Assembly: GCA_947486185.1 (NCBI GenBank)
Contig: CANKTH010000002.1
Span: forward strand, 1 to 47,945
Reading direction: 5' to 3'
DNA: 47,945 nucleotides
Source of the DNA: Deltaproteobacteria bacterium
GTDB taxonomy: Bacteria > Myxococcota_A > UBA796 > SXON01
Below the pieces are notes generated by a model, which ran no database searches, was not told where the DNA came from, and saw only the letters and a program-made list of their open reading frames with translations. Position 1 is the first letter of the stretch. Each line of letters opens with the position of its first letter. The translations under genes and the position numbers were made by a program. This document shows positions 16,551 to 23,652 of the stretch, piece after piece.

Positions 16551-17401
16551 ATCATCGCGAGCTCAGGCGGCGCGCGCCATCGGATCGGCGCCACTGACCA
16601 GCCGATCCCTGCGCCGACATACATCCAGGTGGGCCCCGATTGGTACCAGCCGTAGACGTACTTGCCGCAACCCTTCGGGAGAAAAACAGCGCCAAGGCCA
16701 GGGATTCGAACCTGACCCGCGTGGGAGTGGCCCGACAGCACCAGGGCCAGACCGGGCCGCGCGATCTCGGGCAGGACGATCGGCGAGTGGCTCAGGGCCA
16801 TGGTCGGCCGGGTTGGGTCCACGTGGGCAAATGCCCGGCGCAAATCGGGGCGCCCCGCCAGCCAGTCGTCGGTACCCACGAGCTGGAGCGCGCCCAGATC
16901 GACGCTTCGGTCGTGCAGGAGCTGGACCCCGTGCCGGGCGAGCACCTCGGACCAGAACTCCGCGGGCGCCCCGCTCCAGTACTCCCAGTTGCCCATCACC
17001 GCGTAGCGACCCAGGCGCGCGGGAGGCAGGTTGGAGAGAAAGACGTCGGCCGCGTCGTTCTTCCACCCGCGCATCAGCACGTCGCCGGTGATCGCGACGA
17101 GATCACACTCGATACGGGAGACCCGCTCCGCGAGCCGCACGGTCCACTCGTCCAGCCGCCGGAGGTGCACGTCGGTGAGGTGCAGCACCCGGATCGGCTC
17201 GGTCAGGCCTGCTATCGGAAAAACGTGCTCGCTCACCCCGAACCAGCCGATCTCGGTCGACGCGCTCGGCGGTTTGGCAGCCGGCCGACTGCCACCGGGC
17301 GCGGCGACAAAAGGTCGTCTCGCCGCGGCGGGGAACAAATTACCCCGCTTGACCGCCCGCATCACCCCCTGGGCAAAGCGGACCGTTTCGCCAAACTGCA
17401 T
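16532..17401 (-). CDS. Calcineurin-like metallophosphoesterase (YkuE/YaeI-like)
   Basis: A 289-residue metallophosphoesterase. Metal-binding blocks are in order: LHLTDVHL (Asp77, His79), ITGDVLMRG (Asp107), MGNWEYW (137-142), LSHSP (His205) and SGHSHAGQ (His225, His227). The GNH(D/E) block has Trp139 where the catalytic His normally sits, so phosphoesterase activity may be altered. A basic N-terminal region of about 65 residues (VMRAVKRGNLFPAAARRPF) precedes the domain. ATG 17401 is chosen because GAGGAG lies 9 nt upstream; the alternative GTG 17443 overlaps the previous stop (GTGA) but has no ribosome binding site. It is last in the ornithine aminotransferase operon. Relatives hydrolyse lipid-A-like or UDP-sugar substrates; the substrate here is unknown. 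Confidence 0.88.
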   Translation of the reverse strand: MQFGETVRFAQGVMRAVKRGNLFPAAARRPFVAAPGGSRPAAKPPSASTEIGWFGVSEHVFPIAGLTEPIRVLHLTDVHLRRLDEWTVRLAERVSRIECDLVAITGDVLMRGWKNDAADVFLSNLPPARLGRYAVMGNWEYWSGAPAEFWSEVLARHGVQLLHDRSVDLGALQLVGTDDWLAGRPDLRRAFAHVDPTRPTMALSHSPIVLPEIARPGLALVLSGHSHAGQVRIPGLGAVFLPKGCGKYVYGWYQSGPTWMYVGAGIGWSVAPIRWRAPPELAMIQLVPG

Positions 17402-17439
17402 GGTCCTACGCTCCTCGCCACCACCCGCCCGCGCGCCGA

Positions 17440-18204
17440 TCACTCAAAGCGGTACCCGGACTGGGGTGCAAATACATGAACTTCAAGGCCAAGACCTACC
17501 AGCTGATCCCGAAGCGGCGTGACCAGCTCGGTCGGCAGGCCCAGCGACTTCCGCTCGGTGTTGACCAGCTCGGCCACCAGGGTTCGAGCGGGAGAAAAGC
17601 GGGGCAGCCACTTCTGGACCGCCGCGCGCTCGCCGTAGGGGCAACCGACGATGAGCCAGTCCGGGGAAGCATAATGTTCACGCGCCTGCTCCACCCACTC
17701 GGCGGTGGTCTCGCGGTGAAGGGAGAGGTCGAGGTGTAACAGGCGCGTACCGTCCGGGAACGTGAGCTGCATGATGTGGGGCTCGGCCTCGGGCTGGCGC
17801 ACCCGCTCACTGAACGCCCGGAGCGCCGTCAGCGGGCCGGCGGCGAGCGGCAGGCGAAGGGCATCACCCGGGCGACTCGGCGACGGCACGTAACCAAGCG
17901 AAGCGAACCGGACGCCATCGAGCTCGATCGGCGTGGAGTAACCTTCCATCGGGCCTTCTTTTGAGAGCATCTCGCGGAGGGAGCCCGGTGCGATCACCGT
18001 AGGCCGCACCCCAGCGCGCAGCGCCTCGACGACCCCGCGTTGACGATCCGCGGCGGGCCCGGTCAGCACCACCAGGTCGTCGGGCGTCGGCCTCTCAACC
18101 GGATCAAACACGATTCGCCTGCCTTTTCGCTCTACACGGATCTCTGCACGCCCGTGGTGCGAGAAGCGCAGCCGGTAGGGGTAGTCGTAGCTCACCGCCG
18201 TCAT
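17440..18204 (-). CDS. Degenerate metallo-beta-lactamase-fold-like protein, function unknown
   Basis: A 254-residue soluble protein. The N-terminus (RLRFSHHGRAEIRVERKGRRIVFDPV, then DDLVVLTGPAADRQ at 42-55) follows the pattern of UlaG-like metallo-beta-lactamase-fold hydrolases, where (S/T)HxHxDH would follow the hydrophobic strand. Here the ligands are replaced by TGPAADRQ, so the metal site appears lost. Later stretches (TRLLHLDLSLH at about 163; DWLIVGCPYGE) fit the same fold with further ligands missing. ATG at 18204 overlaps the aminotransferase stop (ATGA), so the two are cotranslated. It may be a structural or regulatory relic of a hydrolase. The fold assignment is an inference by eye and needs profile comparison. 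Confidence 0.6.
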   Translation of the reverse strand: MTAVSYDYPYRLRFSHHGRAEIRVERKGRRIVFDPVERPTPDDLVVLTGPAADRQRGVVEALRAGVRPTVIAPGSLREMLSKEGPMEGYSTPIELDGVRFASLGYVPSPSRPGDALRLPLAAGPLTALRAFSERVRQPEAEPHIMQLTFPDGTRLLHLDLSLHRETTAEWVEQAREHYASPDWLIVGCPYGERAAVQKWLPRFSPARTLVAELVNTERKSLGLPTELVTPLRDQLVGLGLEVHVFAPQSGYRFE

Positions 18205-19385
18205 GCCAGCTCCTTGGCGACCGCAACGATCGCCTGGTCCACTTGCTCTCGGCTGATCACCAACGGTGGGGCGAAACGAATCACCTGACCGTGTGTGTCT
18301 TTACACAGTACGCCGCGCGTCATCAGGCGCTCACAGTAGGGCCGGGCTGGCCCAGCATCTTCGTGGAGCTCCACGCCGATGAGGAGCCCGCGACCACGCA
18401 CCTCAGCCACCTTGGGACTGCCGATCTCTCGAATCAACTGTTGGAGGTAGACGCCCAGGCGCTCAGCCCGCCCGGCGAGATCCTCCTCCACGAGCACGTC
18501 CAGCGCGGCGCTGCCGACAGCGGCCGCTAAGGGATTGCCCCCAAAGGTCGAGCCGTGATCACCCGGAGCGAACACCTGCATCAGGGCGTCGTCGGCGCAG
18601 AAAGCGCTCACCGGGTACACCCCTCCGCCCAGCGCCTTCCCCACCGAAATACAGTCCGGCCGTGCATCTTCATGCTGCCACGCCCACAAGCGCCCCGTAC
18701 GCCCCAGTCCGGTCTGGATCTCATCGAGCCAGAAGATCACCCGTTCCGCCGTACACAAGGCGCGTACGCCCGCCAGGTAGCCCGGCGGCGGCACCACCAC
18801 GCCGCCCTCTCCCTGGATCGGCTCGAGCAGCACGCCGACGGTCCGCGGCGTGATGGCGGCGGCGAGCGCGTCGAGATCGCCGTAAGGCACCACCACAAAA
18901 CCCGGCGTGAAGGGACCGAATCCGTCCCGATACTGCTGCTCGGTGGAGAAGGAGATGATGGTGATGGTGCGACCGTGAAAGTTGTTGGCGGCGACGATGA
19001 TCTCGCCGGTCCCCGGCGCCACTCCCTTGACCTTCTCGCCCCACTTCCGCACCGCCTTGATCCCCGTCTCCACCGCCTCCGCGCCGGAGTTCATCGGCAA
19101 GCCTCGGTTGAACCCGGAGACCCGCGACAGGCGCTCCAAAAACGGACCGAGCTGGTCGTTGTGGAAGGCGCGAGAGGTAAGGGTGACCCGGTCGATCTGG
19201 TCGCGCATCGCCGCCAGGATCCGCGGATGGCGATGTCCATGGTTGAGCGCGGAGTACGCTGAGAGCATGTCGATGTAGCGCCGGCCTTCCGTGTCCCAGA
19301 CGCAGGCGCCCTCGGCCCTGCTCACGACCAGCGGGAGGGGATGGTAGTTGTTGGCGCCGAATTTCTCGGCGAGGCTGATCGGCAT
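18201..19385 (-). CDS. rocD: Ornithine aminotransferase (ornithine-oxo-acid transaminase)
   Basis: A 394-residue PLP-dependent class III aminotransferase that converts ornithine and 2-oxoglutarate to glutamate-5-semialdehyde and glutamate. The start NNYHPLPLVVSRAEGACVWDTEGRRYIDMLSAYSALNHGH is the typical RocD/OAT N-terminus. PLP contacts include NSGAEAVETGIK (99-110), the Asp221-Glu222 pair in WLDEIQTGLGRTG, and Schiff-base Lys250 in SVGKALGGGVYPVSAF. STFGGNPLA closes the active site. The length is usual for the bacterial enzyme. It lies 8 nt downstream of a small membrane-protein gene and overlaps the next gene by ATGA. No arginase or proline genes are adjacent, so the pathway link (arginine degradation or proline synthesis) is unresolved. 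Confidence 0.94.
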   Translation of the reverse strand: MPISLAEKFGANNYHPLPLVVSRAEGACVWDTEGRRYIDMLSAYSALNHGHRHPRILAAMRDQIDRVTLTSRAFHNDQLGPFLERLSRVSGFNRGLPMNSGAEAVETGIKAVRKWGEKVKGVAPGTGEIIVAANNFHGRTITIISFSTEQQYRDGFGPFTPGFVVVPYGDLDALAAAITPRTVGVLLEPIQGEGGVVVPPPGYLAGVRALCTAERVIFWLDEIQTGLGRTGRLWAWQHEDARPDCISVGKALGGGVYPVSAFCADDALMQVFAPGDHGSTFGGNPLAAAVGSAALDVLVEEDLAGRAERLGVYLQQLIREIGSPKVAEVRGRGLLIGVELHEDAGPARPYCERLMTRGVLCKDTHGQVIRFAPPLVISREQVDQAIVAVAKELA

Positions 19386-19393
19386 CCGCTCCC

Positions 19394-19672
19394 CTATCCC
19401 CCCGCTCTCGGTTCTGCCGCCCCAAGCCCCTCGCTCGGCGGGCGTTCACGTTTACGCCACAGCTCATGGCCCGCGCCGATCCCACACAACACATGGTGGC
19501 CAAGCAGCCACATCCAGCCCCTCCAACCCAGGTCTGCGCCGACCGCCGCGGTCGCGCCGATCGCCACCACGACCCAGCTCAGCGCGACAACACGGCCGAT
19601 GTCCGGCCGGCGTGACGCGGCTCGGGGCACAGCTACCGGGACGCCCTCGGCTCCATCAACGGTAGTAGACAA
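19394..19672 (-). CDS. Small membrane protein with two predicted transmembrane segments
   Basis: An open frame of up to about 92 residues between the PNGase F-like gene and rocD. After a polar N-terminus it shows GRVVALSWVVVAIGATAAVGA, then GWRGWMWLLGHHVLCGIGAG, two plausible membrane spans, and a charged tail (HELWRKRERP). GC-rich third codon positions in this stretch support coding. The start is uncertain: TTG 19672, overlapping the end of the upstream gene by 17 nt, is listed; GTG 19630 is an alternative. The stop TAG lies 8 nt before the rocD start. No family was recognised. Confidence 0.5.
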   Translation of the reverse strand: MSTTVDGAEGVPVAVPRAASRRPDIGRVVALSWVVVAIGATAAVGADLGWRGWMWLLGHHVLCGIGAGHELWRKRERPPSEGLGAAEPRAGG

Positions 19673-21263
19673 GCCACGACTCTGCGACGATGTTGGCGCT
19701 TCCTCCAGTAAAATCTGCGCCGCGATAGGTGGCGTCATAGGACACCTCCACCGTCGCGCCCGGCACCGCGTAGCCGGTGACGTCCCGGCGCTGGACCCCG
19801 ACTTCACGGCCTGGACACCAGCCGTTCCGCCCGTACCACCAGGTGCCGTACTGGTTGGGCACCGTGCCGGAGGCGACCTGTGACATACAGCCTCGCTCGG
19901 GATCGTCGATAGGAAATGTGATCTCGACGTCGTGTCCGTCGATGCCGAAGACGTGCAGGATCTCGCAAAACTCTGCGCAGTTGCCCACGCTGTCCATCCC
20001 GTGGCCCGTGAGGACCGTCACGAGCTCGACGCGACTGACGTCCGCGGGGATCTCTACGCTGACCGGCTCGCGGAGATTGTAATCTGTACCGAGGTACCCC
20101 CCGTTGAACAGATGCTCGAGGGCCTCGGGGCGATCGGCGTGACCCTGATCCGCGAAGCGTAACTTGAGGGTGGTCTCATACGGTTGTTGCGAGTAATACC
20201 GGAAGAGTTTGGTTCGCCCGCCGTCGCCCAGCAACGGCAACAGTGGGCTCACGTCATGCACCCAACGTCCCTCCCGGTGGTAGGTGGTGATCCAGCGCCC
20301 GAGCTCGACACAGCCCGTCCCGTCGGGCTCGCACACCTGAAGCCAGCTGATGTAGTCCCAAGCCGGACAATCTCCATACTCACCATCGCCCTGGCACTCG
20401 GACAACAGATCGAGAAACAGGCTGTCGTAGCCCGAAAGATCAGGCAGCTCGACGAGGGCATCGGTGGTCACCCCCGCCCACGATCCGTCCTGCACCAACA
20501 CCCCATCCAAGACAGTGAGCACCTGCCCGTCCAGCTTGGCCACCCACGCTTCACGCTCTGCTTCGAAGTTATAATAGACGGCCTCATTCGCAACCATTTC
20601 AATGTTGGGCGCAAACCAACCGACCCCACTGTCGTACCTCGCCGGGTCCCCATAACTGCCGGTGTAGCGGATCCGCTGGAACCGGTCGATGCCGATGCCC
20701 CACCCGGGCTGGCTCAGGGCGTCGCCCAGCCAGTTGTCCAAGCCGCCAGGCCGATCCTTCGCCACAAGGAAGCGCCCTTCATACCACCAGGACTCCTGCT
20801 CGTCGCTCAGCGCGTCGCCCACCTTGTCCACGAGCTCCGCGAGCATCTCCTCGCGGTCGGCGTTTGCGGCTTCGCCGACAAAAAGGAGGCGGGTGTTGGC
20901 CGGGAGCAGATCGAAGAAGGCGCTGAAGTCCCGCTTGCTCGCCCAGACGTCCTCGGAGAAGCCCTGGTTCTGCTTGGGCTCGCTCGGCAGGACGAGGAGG
21001 TTCTCGCAGCCGGTCCAATTCTCCGACAACGTCCAGGTGCTGCCGTCGATCAGCTCCACGCTGAAGTCGCTGGCGACGCTGTTGAGGAGCCCGGTGTTGT
21101 CGCCGTCGGCCCAGGCGCTCCGCGTCAGGGAGAGGGTGTCACACACATCGGGGGGCACCACGGGGGTGTCACTGTCGGACGGGGGCGCGGAGTCGGACTC
21201 CGAGTCCGGTACGGGAAGGCCGGCCGGCTCGGGCTCGGCGCAGGCGAGAAGGAGCAACCACAT
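19656..21263 (-). CDS. PNGase F-like (peptide-N-glycosidase F family) lipoprotein
   Basis: A 535-residue predicted lipoprotein with a very short signal, MWLLLLAC (Cys8), then a Ser/Asp/Pro-rich linker (PDSESDSAPPSDSDTP). The C-terminal 310 residues match peptide-N4-(N-acetyl-beta-glucosaminyl)asparagine amidase F, which removes N-glycans from proteins: CPAWDYISWLQVC (equivalent of the catalytic Asp region), ELGRWITTYHREGRWVHDVSPLLPLL, GNCAEFCEILHVFGIDG and YGTWWYGRNGWCPG. The N-terminal 200 residues (LFVGEAANADREEMLAEL) are an extra domain of unknown role. Surface location is inferred from the lipobox. It opens a minus-strand run leading through a small membrane gene to rocD, though functional linkage is not obvious. 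Catalytic residues need structural alignment. Confidence 0.85.
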   Translation of the reverse strand: MWLLLLACAEPEPAGLPVPDSESDSAPPSDSDTPVVPPDVCDTLSLTRSAWADGDNTGLLNSVASDFSVELIDGSTWTLSENWTGCENLLVLPSEPKQNQGFSEDVWASKRDFSAFFDLLPANTRLLFVGEAANADREEMLAELVDKVGDALSDEQESWWYEGRFLVAKDRPGGLDNWLGDALSQPGWGIGIDRFQRIRYTGSYGDPARYDSGVGWFAPNIEMVANEAVYYNFEAEREAWVAKLDGQVLTVLDGVLVQDGSWAGVTTDALVELPDLSGYDSLFLDLLSECQGDGEYGDCPAWDYISWLQVCEPDGTGCVELGRWITTYHREGRWVHDVSPLLPLLGDGGRTKLFRYYSQQPYETTLKLRFADQGHADRPEALEHLFNGGYLGTDYNLREPVSVEIPADVSRVELVTVLTGHGMDSVGNCAEFCEILHVFGIDGHDVEITFPIDDPERGCMSQVASGTVPNQYGTWWYGRNGWCPGREVGVQRRDVTGYAVPGATVEVSYDATYRGADFTGGSANIVAESWLVYYR

Positions 21264-21269
21264 TCCCGC

Positions 21270-21275
21270 AGTGTA
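21270..21275 (-). promoter_or_regulatory. Putative -10 box (TACACT) for the PNGase F-like gene
   Basis: On the minus strand TACACT (TANNNT) ends 6 nt before ATG 21263, a leaderless-type spacing. The intervening GCGGGA is not a normal ribosome binding site. No -35 hexamer is evident. Confidence 0.38.
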
Positions 21276-21337
21276 GCCCGAAGCGCTCGTGCTGCATTGC
21301 GGATCCTCACTTGCGCGGCGCCGCGATTGAGGCGACG

Positions 21338-21838
21338 ATGCGCGGCCAGGGAGCTGTGATGATCCTGTTTTGTCTGGGTGCGCTCGCCGCGCCCGCCTCG
21401 GGCAACTACGCCCTCGCCGAGCCCGACAGCGTCGTCAAAGCACGGGTGGACGCTGCGATTACGGCCCTTTTGAGCCCGTACCCGACCGCCGTGCGGAGCC
21501 TGGCGGCGCCCCGCCTCGCCGCACGCGCCACATGGTGCGGATCCTATACCCTGACCAGCTCGGCCAGCGAGTTCCTGGTCTCTTGTGACGGAGATCCACC
21601 CGTACCAGGGGTGTACGGCGCGCCAGGCAGCCCGTGGACCAGCAAGAAGGGCGATGTCGTCAAGCTCACCACCACCGCTGTCGGCGACGCCGTCGAGATC
21701 CGATTCGAAGGTGACTCTGGTTACCAGCTCGTGCGCTACGCGCCGGCCGAATCGGGGCTGTCCATCACCAAGACCCTGCACAGCAATCAGCTCGGGCTCG
21801 ATTTCTCCTGGTCGATGCTCTACCAGCGCGCTCCCTGA
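21338..21838 (+). CDS. Small exported protein of unknown function
   Basis: A 166-residue protein with a signal peptide (MRGQGAVMILFCLGALAAPASG, cleavage near ASG/NYA). The mature part is beta-rich with one Cys pair (WCGSYTL...LVSCDG), suggesting a secreted single-domain beta protein held by a disulphide. No family was recognised. ATG 21338 (GAGG 5 nt upstream) and ATG 21359 (AGGGAG 5 nt upstream) are both acceptable starts; the longer one gives a positively charged signal N-region and is preferred. It diverges from the PNGase F-like gene and is followed by the convergent TetR gene 20 nt away. Confidence 0.72.
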   Translation: MRGQGAVMILFCLGALAAPASGNYALAEPDSVVKARVDAAITALLSPYPTAVRSLAAPRLAARATWCGSYTLTSSASEFLVSCDGDPPVPGVYGAPGSPWTSKKGDVVKLTTTAVGDAVEIRFEGDSGYQLVRYAPAESGLSITKTLHSNQLGLDFSWSMLYQRAP

Positions 21839-21858
21839 CTCCCCGCCTGCCCGACGCT

Positions 21859-22479
21859 TCAGTGGGCGTACGACGTACGTAATCCGCGAATGAAGAGCTC
21901 GACGATCGACTGGAGCACGGAGCCCAGCGGCACGTGACGGTAGCGTGACCAGCCGATCGTGCCGACGAGCAGGTCAAAGAGGAACAGGGTCGCCGCGAGC
22001 TGAGGGGAGACCCCCGAGGCCGCTTCTGGACAACCCAGCCGTTGCATTCGCACGATGAGCTGGTCCAGCACCGGGTAGGTACCCGGCGCGGCGGGTGCGT
22101 TCCGGCCTGCCGATCGGAGCGCTATCGGACCCGCCTCGAACATGAGCACAGCCTCCGAGCCCCAGTTCTCCTCAAAACACAGGCTCAACCTCTCCAGCAC
22201 CTCGCGCAGAGGCGCGTCCTCGGGCAGCGCGGCCAGCGCGGCCAGAATGCCCGCCTCCTGCTCCGCAAAGAGCTCGAGGATGACGTGCTCCTTGGTGGCG
22301 AAGTGAAAGTAGAAGGTGCCACGACTCACGCCCGCGAGCCGGACGATGTCCTCCACCCGCGCCGCAGCGATACCGTCTCGCCGGAAGACCGCCATCGCGG
22401 ACTCGTAGACCTTACGGCGGGTTGCCTCTTTGCGGACCTCGCGCTGGTTGGGCGTACCAGCGACTATAGCAGAGGACAC
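21859..22479 (-). CDS. TetR family transcriptional regulator
   Basis: A 206-residue TetR repressor. The N-terminal helix-turn-helix is clear: RRKVYESAMAVFRRDGIAAARVEDIVRLAGVSRGTFYFHFATKEHVILELF (about residues 21-71). The C-terminal ligand domain (72-206) is variable, as usual. The start is GTG 22479 with AGGAG 6 nt upstream. It is encoded 48 nt downstream of the SDR epimerase on the same strand, so it may control that gene; the effector cannot be inferred. Confidence 0.93.
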   Translation of the reverse strand: MSSAIVAGTPNQREVRKEATRRKVYESAMAVFRRDGIAAARVEDIVRLAGVSRGTFYFHFATKEHVILELFAEQEAGILAALAALPEDAPLREVLERLSLCFEENWGSEAVLMFEAGPIALRSAGRNAPAAPGTYPVLDQLIVRMQRLGCPEAASGVSPQLAATLFLFDLLVGTIGWSRYRHVPLGSVLQSIVELFIRGLRTSYAH

Positions 22480-22527
22480 GTGCGCTCCTGAAGGCCGGAG
22501 CTAAATGCTCTGTTGACCCCCGATCTG

Positions 22528-23499
22528 TCAAGGGTGCGCCGTCAGCGGCACGGTCAGGATCGCCTCCACCGGGTCAGGGTAGGACCACGAGAACTCCAGC
22601 TCCGCACCCAACCGGTCCGTACGCATACGCAGGCTGGCGGTGTTAAGCCGCAGATTGTCAGGTATATATCTTGGCTTCCTGCCCAACGAGGACTGAACCC
22701 TCTGGTTGAGCTCGGCGCCGACCTGGAGCAGGGGCCCAACGAGCGGCCCGCCGAGAAACCGAACCGGACCGCCGCCCACCGCCTGGGTGATCGCGGCGTA
22801 GAAGCTTCGAAGCTCGGGCTCGCTCCGCCCCGCCACATTGTAGATCCGCGCGTTCTCACCGCGCTCGGCGATACGCATCAGCGCAGCCACCGCATCGTCC
22901 ACATGTACGAGCGGGAGGAGATTCTGGCCATCACCCGGCAGAAAGGCCCGCCCGGCACGTATCTCGGGCATACGCATCAGGCGCTGGGCGGGGCCATAGA
23001 CCGCCGCGAGGCGAGCTACCCGAGCCGCGAGACCGTGCTCGCGCGCCGCGCGCAAAAAAGTTGCTTCAGAGGCAACTTTAGCGTGACCGTACGCCGTGGC
23101 GGGCGAGGGCGCCTGGCCCTCATCGACCCACGCTCCCGCACGATCTCCGTACACGGCGCAGCTTGAAGTAAATACCAGGCTACGCAACTGCTTTTTGTGG
23201 CGAACCGCCACATCGACCACGACGCGAGCCGCGCCGAGGTTCAGCGCTGCCGCATCCACCGCGCCCGCACCCCGGATGCCGCCCGCCAGGTGATAAAGCT
23301 GCGTACACCCTTGTATAGCCAGCTCGATTGCTGCGCTGTCGAGCACGTCCCCGCGCACGAAGGACACCGGCAGCGTGCTCAGCGCCGCCGTGTCCCCGCG
23401 CGCGAGGGCCACAACCTCATGCCCCTCAGTCAGAAGGGCGGCCACCAGCCGTTTGCCGATCTGCCCCGTGGCCCCGGTCACCAACACCCGCTCGCTCAT
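22528..23499 (-). CDS. NAD-dependent epimerase/dehydratase (extended SDR)
   Basis: A 323-residue extended short-chain dehydrogenase. The Rossmann motif VTGATGQIGKRL is at residues 7-18, with the acidic and RGDV strands behind it, then LYHLAGG, the Ser region LVFTSSCAVYGDR, and the YxxxK pair in AYGHAKVASE. LVHVDDAVAALMRIAE and YNVAGRSEP are typical of extended SDRs acting on sugar nucleotides or sterol-like 3-beta-hydroxy substrates. The C-terminal half (LGGPLVGPLLQVGAELNQRVQSSLGRKPRYIPDNLRLNTASLRMRTDRLG) resembles the sterol/isoprenoid-type branch more than sugar epimerases, but this is tentative. ATG 23499 starts MSERVLVTG. It is upstream of and co-oriented with a TetR gene. Confidence 0.9.
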   Translation of the reverse strand: MSERVLVTGATGQIGKRLVAALLTEGHEVVALARGDTAALSTLPVSFVRGDVLDSAAIELAIQGCTQLYHLAGGIRGAGAVDAAALNLGAARVVVDVAVRHKKQLRSLVFTSSCAVYGDRAGAWVDEGQAPSPATAYGHAKVASEATFLRAAREHGLAARVARLAAVYGPAQRLMRMPEIRAGRAFLPGDGQNLLPLVHVDDAVAALMRIAERGENARIYNVAGRSEPELRSFYAAITQAVGGGPVRFLGGPLVGPLLQVGAELNQRVQSSLGRKPRYIPDNLRLNTASLRMRTDRLGAELEFSWSYPDPVEAILTVPLTAHP

Positions 23500-23639
23500 C
23501 CGTGCCCCCGGAGCGCGATTAATCCGAAACACCACGACGTGGGTCCCGCTCGCGCCGCGGGCTCCGCCGCCCGTCCCGGCTGACCTATGGTTCTTCGCCG
23601 ATGTTGAACGAGCGGTTCGTGCCTGCCGACAGGATCGGC

Positions 23640-23645
23640 TAGCAT
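23640..23645 (+). promoter_or_regulatory. Putative -10 box (TAGCAT) for the outer-membrane-type protein gene
   Basis: TAGCAT ends 7 nt before ATG 23653, and no ribosome binding site precedes that ATG, so a leaderless message is likely. The divergent gap to the SDR gene is 153 nt and shows no convincing -35 hexamer. Confidence 0.4.
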
Positions 23646-23652
23646 ACGCGCC

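Noticed and set aside
16698..16717. tRNA T-arm-like string on the minus strand (GGTTCGAATCCC)
   Set aside because: It lies inside the metallophosphoesterase gene at the SGHSHAGQVRIPGLG block, and no acceptor stem, D-arm or anticodon arm fits around it.
22480..22527. Operator search between the TetR and SDR genes
   Set aside because: No palindrome longer than a few bases was seen in this 48-nt gap.
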